DNA from: Lunularia cruciata
Taxonomy: Eukaryota > Streptophyta > Marchantiopsida > Lunulariales > Lunulariaceae
NCBI GenBank assembly: GCA_948567375.1
Contig: OX419755.1
Location: forward strand, 25,932,517 to 25,996,516
Reading direction: 5' to 3'
DNA length: 64,000 nt
Below, in pieces: positions 22,601 through 35,796 of this stretch. The position numbers and the translations under genes are program-made. The notes under the pieces were generated by a model. The model ran no database searches and was not told the DNA's origin. It was given only the letters and a program-made list of their open reading frames with translations. The first letter of the stretch is position 1. Each line of letters starts with the position of its first letter.

Positions 22601-24910
22601 ATAATCAGAAGACAGGAACTATCAAAAAGCAGCAGGTAACAGGAATCACAGGCACCATGCGATTTTCATTCGCTTAGTTGAAGAAGAAATGCTTTCTGGC
22701 AGTAGTGTAAGGCTCTGGCCCTCCATGTGAAGAACAACATCGGATACTTGAATATCCTGGATCTTGGTATCGTTTACTGAGATTTGTATAACTTCTCTGG
22801 AATTAGTTGTTTCACAGCTGCAACACTAGCTTCAAGTGGTCGTGAGAAAGAAGGAACAGAAAAGCAAACCGCACTAGCAGCAGCAACTAAGGAATTGGAA
22901 CGGATGTTCAACAAAGCAGACTTCAAGCGTATGCAGGTCAAGCCAAACACTCAAATTTGCTTTGACCTTCGTCAACATGTGCAACTGAAGTTTATTATTA
23001 GGATCAAAACTGCAAATGTTACCTGTTGTTACTCTCAGAGCTGATTCTGGAGATACTAAGTCTTTGCAATGAAGACTTTTCCTTGAAGATGCATCCTATT
23101 TGTGAAAGTAATGTGAACTTATTTTGGACTGTTGAAACAGGTGCTCGGTCAGTTTAACATGGGCTTCATACTGGCCAAGATTGATCAAGATATTTTTATT
23201 GTTGATCAGGTTCGTACTTCTGGAGTAGTGTAGGGTAAGAGGACTAGTTTGAGCTAGTTTAACTAGTTTGGCTATGGCTAAATCATGGCTGGCTAGGGGA
23301 CCAGTACGACCAGTAATTGTCGAAGTAAGTGGTAAATAATGTTTCAAAGGTTTATCTCTAGTCAATGTGCAATACAAGGCGTTCCTTGTGCCATCTATAA
23401 GAAATTGAGTTGTGCACATGACTTTTGCAATTGGTTTAGGAGTCTGTTACGTCGTCTTGCAGCATGCCTCAGATGAGAAATACAATTTTGAACGGCTTAC
23501 AAAGAGCACTGTCCTAAACCGACAACCACTTCTCAGGTGTGTCCATAGACGTTGTCTCTCGTGCATAATTGAAGAAGTTATTGTATGCGGTGCACTTTGG
23601 ATGCAATCAGGAACTCACCACACTACTTGAGTGTGACCTGTCTTTCATGGTTTTGGACAGGCCACTTCCTTTGGAGCTTTCAGCCGCAGATGAAATCACC
23701 GTTACAACACACGCGGAAGTTTTCAGGTGCTTCAGTACATCTGTCCTCAATCGATAGCTTATGCACCAAAACTGTTTCTTTCTCATGTATTCATTGTATG
23801 TTTACCTTGGGGACGATCGAATTGTCCGCATCCAGAAACTCTAGAACAAAGATTGAAGATCAACCAGAGGGACAGATTAACGCTCTCTATCTTAACCTGC
23901 CCGAAGTCAATGTTTTATGTGCTCAAAAAGGTATATCTACCTACTAATCGATAGGAGTTGAATCTACTTACGGACGATCAGTGTTCTTTACATCGAAAAT
24001 TTACACACATCGAAAATTTACACTCGGACTCTTCATATGTGTACTTAATCAGGAAGAACGGTTTTGACTTTCTTGAACTTGAAGATGCTCCAGTGGGCCA
24101 GAGACTACGGTTGTCAGCTATTCCTTTCAGTAAAAATATTACCTTCGGTGTTGGAGGTATGTCTGTTACTTCCCTCTACACACATGGTACACTTGAGATG
24201 TACAACGGGTTGTGTATTCCATTACTTAATGTTTTCTTTTACATTAATTTGTTAAGCTAGATATGTGCTGGAACATGGACTGTTAATTCCTGTTGACAGT
24301 GGTGAGCGTTTGACGGTATTGGGATCTCAACTGCAAATCAGCTTTACGCCAATCACCTTTCTGATCTCCTATTGCGCAGATTTTCAAGAGCTTATTTCCC
24401 TCCTTGCCGACGAGCCAGCTATGTCTTTTGGACCAGATTCTGGAGAATCTCATGACGATAATATCTCAGGACTATCACCAATGTCAAAATGGTTTCCTCG
24501 TCCTTCGCGTGTGAGGGCCATGCTGGCCTCACGAGCTTGCAGGTCCTCCACCATGATCGGTGACCCTCTCAGTAAAACGGAAATGGAGCGGGTAAGCAAA
24601 GCCTCATATATGCCGCCCTTTTGATTTAATCATGCTATTACTTTTTATATATATATACGTCCTCTAGCGAACGGGTTCCGTACACTTTTAAGAAAAGACA
24701 AAACTAAAAAGAGAAAGTAATATGGACCCGTGTATATTCTTTTGGTGTCTGATAACTTGTTGGTTCCTCAACTTCATCTCTTCACAGATATTATCACATC
24801 TCGCAGAGCTGGATTCTCCTTGGAATTGTCCTCATGGCCGTCCCACAATGCGGCACTTAGTGGACTTGGGCTCTTTGGGGAAGCATTTTTCTTCTACTCG
24901 TCTATCCTAG
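19613..24910 (+). CDS. PMS1: DNA mismatch repair protein PMS1 (MutL homologue, PMS2-type)
   Basis: Partner of MLH1 in the MutL-alpha endonuclease of nuclear mismatch repair. Eleven coding exons: 19613-19828, 20240-20563, 20747-21868, 21998-22635, 22807-22936, 23141-23209, 23463-23536, 23661-23726, 24053-24156, 24380-24591, 24788-24910. All junctions are GT/AG and in phase, giving 1025 residues. The N-terminal GHKL ATPase shows KELVEN (E32, N36), DNGSGI (61-66), GFRGEAL (96-102) and [11 protein letters not shown] long Ser/acidic linker follows (about 380-760). The C-terminal half has GQFNMGFI, the endonuclease motif DQHA-x2-E-x4-E (832-843, split by intron 6), SRACRSS and [14 protein letters not shown]. 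The ATG at 19613 starts [12 protein letters not shown]; an upstream in-frame GTG is not used. Longer than Arabidopsis PMS1 (about 920), mostly in the linker. The exon 5 acceptor was chosen because it keeps phase and the AATL..ALAAAT segment. Confidence 0.93.
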
Positions 24911-25952
24911 ATCAAAGTGTGCTGGTTGCACTGGATTTCCGAGGCTGTTTGTGTGCAATCTCTCTTCCTTCGAATTGTGTTCCAAGGCTTCCAACAAAAC
25001 GCGCTAAAGGTTCTCTGTATGAGTTGCTGACACGTTTTTAGTCTCATTATGGAGATTGATACACATTTACCATCTTATGGGAAGGCATCTTTAAGCTAAG
25101 ACTGCGTCAATCCTACTGATGTGTTCGACAATTTCATCGCTACAATGGCGGAGGTCTACAAAGTTATGTTACGAGCATGCTGTGTTCGATCGTCACCTTA
25201 TTGTGTACCTCACACAGAAGAACAGAAAGGCGACCACGTATAACACATGAAGGATTGTGTACCCAAGTTAACACTTCTCAAAAATCTGTACTTGTTTTGT
25301 CCGTTTGTCCCGGATTTGATTCCAACCTAACAGGAACTCCGGCTTCTACCTACCTTATTTAGAACTGTGTGGAAATTGTCTAAGTTCCAGATGGAAGCTA
25401 TGGTCGCTTGTGAACGCTCGGTGTGATCTATATTCTGTTGCTTTCAGCGATCGTCTCTATGTAACCAAGGATTTAGTTTATCCAAGGTTAAATAAGGTAT
25501 TTTGTACTTGGAACGACTGGCCCAAACGAACATCAAACCACCGCTAGTTTCTATAAATGTGACCAAGCAAACTGATTGTTTGTTACTCCAAGTTGACAAC
25601 TACATTCTTGAGATCGATAGAACCACCTGGTTAGTCCAAGTAAATTTTGTTGTAAAGAGATGACTGCAATTTATTTGCCACGTTCTTTAAACATTGTACG
25701 CTCTGATGGTTGATTAAGAATCGCTTGCACGTAACCAGGTCGAGATACTTCCGTCTTCTGGGACAGACATCTCACAAGGGGTGCAGAGAAGCGTTTCCTG
25801 TACAAGTAATGTCGTCAGATTGACAAGATTTCGATGGAAGACTTTGGAGGTTTTTCACCTAGTTCTCACTAGCTTCCCTGGCGCTGAGCTACAAGCGAGG
25901 TGTGTTTGATTACTGTGCTATCGTGACATGGAGGAGTAGCGGAAGGGCCGTC
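24911..25952. other. Convergent 3' flanks of PMS1 and the HPP gene
   Basis: About 1 kb between the PMS1 stop (24910) and the HPP stop (25953, minus strand). It should hold both 3' UTRs and terminators. No other coding segment is recognised, and I could not assign polyadenylation sites with confidence. Confidence 0.5.
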
Positions 25953-27723
25953 TCAAAATTTCCAGTTCTCTTTCAGCCATTGCACGGCTTCTTGCTGCAA
26001 AATTCACAGAAGTTACAATAATAGATTAAAGTGTAATTATGTTCTGTCCTCAACAAAACTTCTAGTAAGAATTGTAAGCATCTGCGCCAGCAAGGATTCG
26101 TTGAGTTGGCGAAGGTGATAACATAATCATCAGACCAGTTCAGAGCACACGCATTTTACAGCGCTCTCGTAAGAGCAGCACTACAATATTTTCAGTCTCC
26201 AGCTGAACAAGACAGAAGTCGGAATCAGCAGGAAGGCGTGAGTGGCCTCACCAGTAAAAATAAGAACAAGCAACCGACGACACCAGGGAACAGCACATAC
26301 CACCACCGCAATTGATGGAACTTAGGGGCATCGATCATGATAAGAGGCAAGCCTGCGGCTGCAAGCAAAGAAAGGAGCAAGATATCAATCTGGCTAGAAA
26401 CAAAGAAAACTGGACCCAGCCTCTCTGTGTGACATATCCACTCCTCTCTAAGAATGTTTCCTTCTGCAATCCAGTGAAAATGTATAGCTTACCTGGAGGA
26501 TGCAATGAGCCAGTGAATTGCATGAACGCAATAGCAGCTGATAAGGCCACTGCTCGAGCCACCCAGCCTGGTCCAAAAACTGCGAGCGCCACAACTCCTA
26601 CTGCCGCACAACCGAAATGGGAGACAAATACATTGTACTTCTGCAAAGAGACAGACACCCACCACACCTCGTCACAATCATTCTGACTACTATAAGCCAT
26701 GGTCGGCAAAATCAAAGCGTTTACATTTGCAGCTTCCAAGTATCAGTTACATTACACCACCTGTGACACTGGCGACTTTGGCGCAGCGAAGAGAAGAGTG
26801 CAGACGGCAGCAAAGGACCCAAGGGTGAAGGTCAAGCCCTTGGGAGCGAGCACGGCGTCGACGTACCCCATAGCTGCCATAGCCACAAACCCACCTGAAA
26901 TATTTACACACACTGTTAGCCATAACTATCAAATCCCGATAAATCCATGTTTTGAGTGTACTATATCCCGCTGCAGAAAAGGTCTCCTTCATATAAGGAC
27001 GGAATCTAGAATTCACAGCCCGAGCCCAGATATCTGCTAGGAAGTCAAGCTCAGATTGATGATGGACAAAGTTAGCGGAAAATTCACGCTTCCGAAGGGC
27101 CAAATTGAGTCTCTTCCCTCCTTCCTTGGTAGATTGCAGTTTTAAGCATGTTTCTATTCTTCACAGCATAAGAGTGCCGGTTCTTTCAGAGGCACATCAC
27201 TGCGATCGTCCAGTTTCAACAGTATAATTCTCGTTCTAATCACTTACAATTTAGTGAGAGATTTGCTCCCAGACTAATCTCACGCCCCTCCTTCCTCGCA
27301 GGACTTGATGAAATTTCGAATTTACGAGCCAGGTAGTCCTTCCACATTTACATTTAACGCCTCCAGTGTTTGAACGAAATGAAGGAACCGGAGGTCCACA
27401 ATCAAAAGAAAGTTATCTAACTGGAGAACGAAAAAGATCAGTTACTCCTCACCAGCAGACGGCCACACAATGTCGCTCAGGGTTGGAGGTGCCTGAGACC
27501 CATTAAGCCGTGCAAAAAATTCGCCAACACCAGCAGCAGGCTTCGACTCCGGAATTGGCACAGCGCCAGAGCTGCTGGCGCGGATGGGGATAACAGCAAG
27601 CTGCTTCTTGTTCCGCAGCAAAGCATTCGTTCCCAGTCCATGTCGAAATCGCAGCAGCTGGGCAGGAGGGGACATTACCATCCTGAGCCCAGTCACCTCG
27701 GTGATTGCAACTGAGAAAGCCAT
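25953..27723 (-). CDS. HPP-family integral membrane protein, plastid-targeted (NITR2-like)
   Basis: Five coding exons on the minus strand: 27723-27453, 26894-26761, 26640-26493, 26358-26252, 25994-25953. All are GT/AG and in phase, giving 233 residues. Residues 1 to about 60 are Ser/Arg/Ala-rich with few acids, as in a chloroplast transit peptide. The HPP domain follows: GGFVAMAAMGYVD, FAAVCTLLFAAPKSP (a hallmark), SHFGCAAVGVVALAVFG, AFMQFTGSLHPP (HPP at 182-184), then LPLIMIDAPKFHQLRWWYVLFPG and a QEAVQWLKENWKF tail. About five hydrophobic segments. Arabidopsis relatives include the chloroplast nitrite transporter NITR2;1, so nitrite movement across the plastid envelope is likely but inferred. 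Usual HPPGGA is here HPPAAG, with the exon 3/4 junction right after the motif. The ATG at 27723 is the first in frame. Confidence 0.9.
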
Positions 27724-28240
27724 GATCACAGCTGGAGAAGAAGAAGCACTTGGAGATGAACTTCTACGCAGCCAGTCAGGCAGTGCAATTTATTGCATGT
27801 TTATGGTGCAGTTCAATTGCGTTTAGGAGAGGAAGTAGAAGTCCATCTCTTCCACATTGTTGGATCGCCATCTCCTACTTCAAAGTTGACCGTCCCTATT
27901 CGATTGTTCACTGACTTCATCATAACGCGGCAGGCAATGTGAAGCGGCGAATGGACTGTTGAGACAGACAGAAGAGGCCCCCTTTCTCCATCCCGAGTAC
28001 CGGCAGCTCTTAATTGCAATCCTTCTATACCCTTTCCATTACTTCTTATTACTTTCTTGCTTATATCTATATAAATAAAAAAGACGTTAACACGTCCGCC
28101 AGTTGTACCAATGTGACTGTTGTCCATTATATTTTTCTCATATTGGAAGGAATCAGATATCCCGGACGGGGATTGCACCGAGAGGAAAATAAATTTAGAC
28201 GCAATGAATTGAAAAGTTGAAGAAACGGGGTTTACACGGA
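27724..28240 (-). promoter_or_regulatory. HPP gene upstream region
   Basis: Non-repetitive, moderately GC-rich sequence upstream of the HPP start; composition falls to AT-rich beyond about 28,230. An inverse TATA-like ttatatctatataaataaa lies at 28060-28080, roughly 340 bp before the ATG; its use is uncertain. Confidence 0.35.
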
Positions 28241-31200
28241 CACAACTTAAATGACAAGAAAATTAATGTATCCTCATGAAAATTTCTAGAACTAGTATGT
28301 GGGTCCAGGTTTCAAACCCAAAGGGTTTTATATTTCTGCTAAAGACCCTAATTTATTGGTGAATTAGTTATCCCTATGTGAAGATCTAGCTATCATGCAA
28401 AGAAATATAGTTTTATTGCGCACTCTTACAACAAATTATAAGCTGAAAGATAAAGTTTTCTATTGTAATTTAATAGCCTATTGTGAATTAATATAGTCCA
28501 TTTTTAATAGCAAGCTCAATCTAGTAAACAAAGAAGGGATAAATGCGGGTTATTTAAAACTCTACGCATCTAAGTAACGGAGTTTAACATGGATAGTTCA
28601 TTAATCATAACAAGTCATTACTATAAAAGGTTGAAATGTTTTGAATAGTTTACGAACTTCAAATGAGGGATACAAGGATGCTCAATAATTTGGCTCTAGG
28701 TCTTCTCTCTTTTCAGTTTTATTTTCAAGCAGTATTAATTTCAATATACGTTAATGGATCATTTCTTTGGGAGTTTATTCCATGAATTTTCTTAAATATA
28801 TTTATGGTGCCTCCCAATTAAAATTTCGATTATCTCATCAATTTTCTTTGAAATCTGATAACAACATATCTCTTTTCAATCTATCAGACACCTTTTTATC
28901 AGAGAACGGAATACTTTTAAATTGGATATCAATAATATGAAACTGTCTCATATTTTTATCATGTTTTACATTTTACTCGTCACACTACTCTAGGTAGTCA
29001 TGAACATTCAGAAACACATACTCTTAGATTTACGCATATCTCGAAAAATATGCCATTCAGTTTTAGTTTCAGTGAATTAATTTACAGTATGCATGAGTAT
29101 TTTCTTTCAAAGTTTTCCTAATAAAGTATTAAACTGTGCCTCTGGTTCTTATCTTAAGACAAGTAAACACTATTTTCAGACTAGTAAGTAAGAGACTTTG
29201 CATAATTTGACTAAAACCACTTTTATAGAATTCCATAAAACTAGCAATGTGATGCTTATTTTGCAACCCTTGCCCTTGCTGTCTCAAGTCCACTCTCATA
29301 AAAATTTAACACCAATAGAGATAAGTTTTCACGATAGAAATTATCAATGCAAGTGGAAGTACATATGTGTTTTATAATTTCTTTATTGATTTCACTGTTT
29401 CATGAGTTATATGAGGAGAGAAAAGACCGTAGAAAAAAATTGGTAGAGAAAGTAGTACAAAGAAAGTAAGAATATATTGAGAAATATTTGATAATTAGTT
29501 TAGAGTCTAAGGATGACTCAAAAGGTCAACATCTCATTGTCAATAGGTTGAGATAACATAATCTCAATGTTCAATCTAAAGAGAAAATTTGACTTGACTT
29601 AAGCTATATATTGGAATAGATAACAAAAAGAGAGTTTTAAGGTAAATTTAGAGTAAAAAGTGAATCTGAAGTAACATGATAGAATATGATAATAGAATAC
29701 AATATAGTTTGACTCCTTATTAAAGCATATTGGAATTTTCATTATTACAATGGGGGATTTGTCCTACAACTTTCACAATAAGGACATATGTAATTTTTAT
29801 TTTTTACTCCTTATAATTTTATCTTTTTTTTCATTAAATAAATTTGAGTTGATTATTTGATATACATATTCTAGATAGAATCTAAACAAGAGCAAACTTT
29901 TTGAGCAATAGATCATCCATATCTTATGAGTGTCTTCTTTAGTAACAAAGCTTCTAATTTTATAAACAATAAAGTTAATAATTTGGTGATAGTTAGAGAA
30001 AATTAAACATAAAGCTAGATGATTTCTTATATTTTGTGAATTAAAAAATTGTTATTATATTATAAAAATTTAGATTTTTTGAATTTTTTAGTTTCAATCA
30101 TAAGTATTAGTAACTCTAATAATTTATGTGCTTTTTCTTGAATGGGATAATGAATATATAAGGTAATTATTATCTACCATTACTGATGTTTTAAGACTAA
30201 TTTAAGTTAAACTGATTTAACATTTGAATGGCCTACATTTACTAGGTTTGTAGCACATAAATCACAAAATTCAATGGTAAAAATCTAATGATTCATTGAA
30301 ATTAAATTAAAAGATCTTTTATCAACACATGTATCTTTGATGTTGTGACCACGCAAACTCACATCAATCTTAGAAGCATATTTACTCATTGGTTATGGAT
30401 TCATAACCCCATTGATTCTTTAACCTTCTCCTTTGCTTTCTTCTTTTGTTTGCTTCAAAACTCAAACCCCATATATATTCCTTCCTCAATGTAAGATTCA
30501 AAGCAATCAATTATTTTATTATGAATTTTTTTTTGTATTACTTATTATTCTTCAATACATTGTAGCTCCATTGTTGCTTGGAGATAAAAAAAAGAATTCT
30601 TTTAATTTCAAGCTTCTTTTGTTGAGTCTATGTGATTGATGGTGTTGAGTTAGTGGTGTGAGTACCCTTAATGGACATAAGAGTGTCTTTGCTAGGTGTC
30701 ATCATTGAAAAAAATTATCTTCTACAAAATGAGCTTTCTTCTTTTTCTTATGCTAAGAGTTCCAAGTTGACACCTTTGGAATTTGAGCACTTATCCTTCT
30801 TATACTTGCTCTTAATATATCTATTATGTTATCTCATTGCAAGGGAGGTATGTGCTTTCATACCTTACTATATCTCTTTATTTTCTCATGTGAGGTACAC
30901 ATTTTTACAAAAAAATAAAATAAATTGTTTTATCTCTTTTTCATAAGGACATGGTAGAATAATTGCTTGTTAGGGGAAGGAAAACTTTTAGTTGAGTTTC
31001 CTTCAGAGGTGTCTATACATGCAATGGTACAAAGTGAACAAGTACAAAGCCAAATGCCTCTAAAGGAAGAATGCCAAAGGAGTCAAGTCCAAAGGGTGGT
31101 CAGAGTCAAAAAAGTCAAGTACAAAGGACCTTTAGACCCAAATATTTGTACAACAAATTTGAATGCACCACCACTTGGATAAATAACTCTACCAAAGACC

Positions 31201-34200
31201 GTTTGCATTTATCAAGGGGCTTGCATGTATAGAGAGTGATTCCCCTCTTACTAACTGAGACACCTTGGCTATAAAAATCAAGTGCACTTAGAGTAATTTC
31301 ACTTTCTACCCACATTCTCAATCTCAAAGCCAAAGAGCAAGTAGCCATTCAAATATTTGCGTTCTACATAATTTGCAAAATCCTTGGTAGTTATTTATTT
31401 TCAACATTAGCATTTGATAGAAAATATGGTGTTTTTCAAGAAACCCATGAGGAAGATTGTTGAATCCTTCCTTTATAACACAACTATACAAAAAATAGGC
31501 AATTTACTACAAGAGTGAGTTGATTTAAAGTAAGCAACTCTTTTTCTTGCACTAGAATTGAGAGTTGAGTGATTTTGCTAAGATCAATGAGATGAAGAGG
31601 AGAAGGGAAGAGTGAAAAGGACTTAAGAGGAAATACCTCCAATTGGAAAAGAAAATTGGTGAATTGTCCTCAAAGCAAATGGGGGTCCATATGGGATCAT
31701 GACTCTAAACACAAAGTTTGTGGCCATTGACAAGGAGGTGATTGATCAATTGCTACCTCCTTTGGAGAAAAGAGGTCCACCAACAATGAATCAAGAGTGT
31801 GCAATCATAAAGATTTAGCTCAAAGCACTTTTGTGGAGGCAATCATGAAACTATTTGAGCCAAAGAGTACAACCTGTCTAAACAACAACTAGGTGATCTT
31901 CTCAAAGTTCATGTATGGGAGTTCATAAATTTGGCAAACATATTTTACTTGCAAGCAAGGAGCTTGTAAATTGGGCAAAAAATTTTAGTTGCATGTGAGG
32001 AGGTTGCACAAAGAGTTCAAAGAAGATGGTAGAGAAATATACTTAGCCTCCTTTGCTATATATTTCTACATCTTTATATTACTAATTTGCTTACCAAATT
32101 GTATTACAAGCAATACTAATTTGCTTACCAAATTGTATTACAAGCAACTCCTCTTCGGTTTTCATCAGAATTTCTCAAAAATTATTTTAAATGAAAGATT
32201 GAAAGTTCTAAATGTGCAAATTGAACTTTTTTTCCAAGGTGGCAACTTGTATTTATTGTAGATCCTAAAAATCAAACCATATAAACATTAAATTTATTTG
32301 TTTTTTAAACATTGGAGCAATCCATTTCCCAAGCCATTAATGCACCAAGGACATGTGTGACATAACTTGGACACAGTTCCACATTGGCTCCAAATCAAAC
32401 CTGCCCGTGTTGGCCATAACCTGCCCTCAATTGCAGCTGAACTGTATGGCCCATCGCAAAGATGGATGTGGTTGTGTGGTTTGAATAGCTCATAGTCACA
32501 TAAGACCCAACTTACAAGCTATAATTTGGTAAAATTCATGCATTTGCTTCAATGGGGGAGTAAAATGGTGCACAATATTAGATTTTATAGAATAGTATTG
32601 ACTAAAAATGAAAATTGACCAAAACTGATTGTGTTGCAATTGCTCTTTAAGCATCATAAGCATGTTCAAATCTTGTAATTGTTGTTAGACTCAAATCTAT
32701 CATGGTAACTATTGTGTTCTTTCCTCAGATAAACTAACTATTTCTCTAATGTGCACTTTTTGCTATTGGATGTTAGAGTTTCTACTACCTTTGCTACTAA
32801 GGGGAGAGTGAACATGGAAGATATGATAACAAAACAAATTCTTGTGTTTGATGTGTTGGTCCTTTGAGCTTGATTATGTACTGGAGCTAATGCAAGTGAG
32901 TGCGTGTAAGACTATGAATGACTTTTGAACAACCTTCTTCTTATGTCTTTATTGTGTGACTAGAGTAATAAGATTGCTACTATTGAGTGGAATTGCGGCC
33001 ATGGTTGGGTCAGGTGAACTTCTAGAGTATTACATTATTGCTTTAGTATGTGAAGGAATGACCTTGTGATTTGAGGTTCTTGCACCTAGACTTAGCAAGA
33101 CCAAGCATAAACAAGAGGAGATTTAATCAGTAGCATAATGGAGTGTGCAATTCCTTAAGAGAATCATATGTAAGATTTATTTATGTCTTGATTCATATTA
33201 CATTTTAGCTGAAGGCTCCACAAATTGCCATTAGCACTTAGAACAAAGCCTTGCTTCATAGGGAAAGATGAATTGAATCTCATATCTACTCATGCTTGAA
33301 AATAGATTTCATCCTTCAATTATGATCTAAAAGCACTCAAGCTAGGAGTTGCAACCCAACAAGAATCAACCCTAAGTACAAGGTTATATATTGATGTTAC
33401 ACATATATAGATTTGAATGAAGATCAATTGCAATTGAGAGGCCTTGAATTAGAATGGTGATCGCAATAAATTTCTCATTGTAGCAAAACAAATAAAAGCA
33501 TCTTTGTAATCCAAAGGATGAATAATTAGGTGGACTTGGAGAAGTTTGAGGTGAAAATATTCCCACATATCTTGATACATTTCTATAACTTTCTAATTGA
33601 AATGTTTGATAAACTACTCCGTGCTTGAGAATGTTCTTGGTTTTAGCATCAACAAAAATTTTCAAATGCTTTTTGCAAAGTAATTTTTCACTTAACAAAC
33701 TATAGATGGGGATCATTATTTTGTGTGAGCAATGTTCTTTGACTATGGGCTTTTTCAATATAAACTATGTTGAGCATCTTGGGGCATACTAAGAATCTTG
33801 GTTATGCCTATAATTTTTTTTGATTTTTAGCCATTGTTATTTTCATGTCCACGGTGCAAATCACTTGGAGCATAACCGTTATGCTCCAATCCTGTCCAGT
33901 ATTAGCATCAAGTATCTCCTATATTCTTTCAACTTCCAAATGGCAGGTGATTGGGAAGGACTATTCCATTTTATGTTGAGGATAGGATTTGCAATAGTTC
34001 AATGTTCAAGTGTTGTATGGTTCTAAGGACAAGAAACTTTCTATGACTGGTTGCAATTTTTATAGCATATAGATATTGAACTTGGAGGCCTTAAAGGAGC
34101 AAGAAAATAGTGTATTTTAACAAAAAATAAATTGAGTAACTTTTCCTAGTCTTGAAGGAAATTATCTACAAGTGGATTGTTAGAGAATATCCTTATCTAT

Positions 34201-34993
34201 AATACTTCTTATTATTGATGTAGCATCTCATTCTTTGAGTTCATGCTTTTCATCAATGAACAAGCTAACTCAACCTTTGTAACTATTGTTTACTTTTAAT
34301 CTTGCCTCTACAAGACATGCACTTGAACAACATTAGAAACAAACCACCCATGTTGACTCTAAAAATTCTCCATGTATTTAGAGTTGGGTTCTCCAAAAGT
34401 TACAATTGAGATATGACATGGGTACAAGTCTTTAGTATAGAAAATTTAGAATGTAAATATATTGCATTTTTTTTGGTCAAGTCAAAGGGTCTAATAAAGA
34501 ATCATGACTATGTTATAATTTCTTTAGCAAGAGTTAGGTCTCTACTTTGACATTAAAAAGATGCATAACACATCTTTGGGTTTGTGTTGGATTGGACAAA
34601 ACAATTGGGATCCATGTTGTTTGAGCAAACAATAGATCAATCTACCCAACACAAATGGGACAATATATTACATCTACTCAATGATAGGTGACCAAAGATT
34701 GAATAAGACCTAATGGATGCTCTTGTGTTTGCACCATTCATGTTTGCAATAGCTACTCAACTCACTTTTGCTTGAGCATGCACATAGATCCCAAAAGACA
34801 TGGCATTGAGTAATTGCAATAGGAGGTTTTGACTTCCTCATAGGACTATTTAAAATCTACATTTTTTGTAGTTAAACTAGTGAGATAGGAAGAGGTTAGT
34901 GATATATACCAATTGCTTGTTCCTACTAGATACAAGATACTTGTACCACTTGCATTGAGATCTTTGGGGTAAATTTTAAATGGAGAAAGATGA

Positions 34994-34995
<2 letters not shown>
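28241..34995. other. AT-rich intergenic DNA, no gene recognised
   Basis: About 6.8 kb of strongly AT-rich sequence with stops in all frames. The longest frames (33384-33758 minus, 30671-30946 plus) have biased composition and no motif I recognise. A direct repeat of 'actaatttgcttaccaaattgtattacaagcaa' occurs at about 32080-32145 (two copies). Parts (31000-32000) look like decayed element coding sequence, but no family can be named. Confidence 0.4.

Positions 34996-35056
<61 letters not shown>
34996..35056. repeat. (AT)n microsatellite
   Basis: Uninterrupted AT dinucleotide run of about 61 bp. The open frame across it (poly Ile-Tyr) is an artefact. Confidence 0.97.
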
Positions 35057-35059
<3 letters not shown>

Positions 35060-35796
35060 GACTGAATTTTATGCTTTTCACCTCATGCAATTGGTATTCA
35101 CATAATCATAGTTTTTTCCATGGGATATTATTACTCCCTTCTAAGGTTTCGAATCACATCTTTATTTCTTGCTCACACAAACCAAATAATGCTTTTCTCG
35201 GCTTAATTTTTACAAATCTTGTCATAATACACATTCTCTTGTCTGATAAGTGTTTCATTTTCATTCAATTGTACATTGATGTAATTGCGAGGCTCTAGAG
35301 ACAACTAAGAGCTATTGTTGTGGAAACTCACAACATATTGATGTATCCATTGGTGTTGGAGTCCTTGTAGAAGGAGTTCTATTATCAGGTAAATAGCATA
35401 GTGTTACGATACAAACTACTTGATATTAGATTATGCATTTGATTGTATAGTTTTATGACTAGTATAGTTGGAATACATTGGAAGTAGATATATTAACTAA
35501 TTGCCTAGAATAAGGATTTTGTTTATGCTAATGAAATGCTATTTTTTTATCCTGCATGGTTTGGTTTGGAAATTTAAATCATGCCCAATCTGAGATATAT
35601 ATTATGCTATAACTTGACAAGTTCCTATACTACAGTACAAGAGTCAGTTGAACTATTACAATCCTTCCAATCTTCAGCTTTCCCTTGAAGACTTGAGAAC
35701 ACATTGACTATGAGTGTAATGAGTTGCCATAGATTGCTTGCCTTGTAATCCAACGTGTGCAATAATTCATTCCACATTGACAAAAGTCAATGATAT
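35057..35796. other. Intergenic DNA, nothing recognised
   Basis: AT-rich, no frame or repeat I can assign. The 5' terminus of the Helitron may lie here but I cannot place it. Confidence 0.35.

Noticed and set aside
22807-22830. Alternative PMS1 exon 5 acceptor at tttcacag|ctgc
   Set aside because: It leads to a stop after nine codons from the exon 4 phase; the acceptor at ..gaattag|ttg keeps phase and the conserved AATL..ALAAAT segment.
26312-26686. Plus-strand frame of 124 codons opposite HPP exons 3-4
   Set aside because: Overlaps the HPP coding exons antisense and has no recognisable domain.
33384-33758. 124-codon minus-strand frame in the AT-rich region
   Set aside because: Brief resemblance to a copia integrase (DAKT..HGVVYQT) did not extend to any catalytic motif; composition alone explains the frame.
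34990-35298. 102-codon frame with Ile-Tyr repeats
   Set aside because: Translation of an (AT)n microsatellite.
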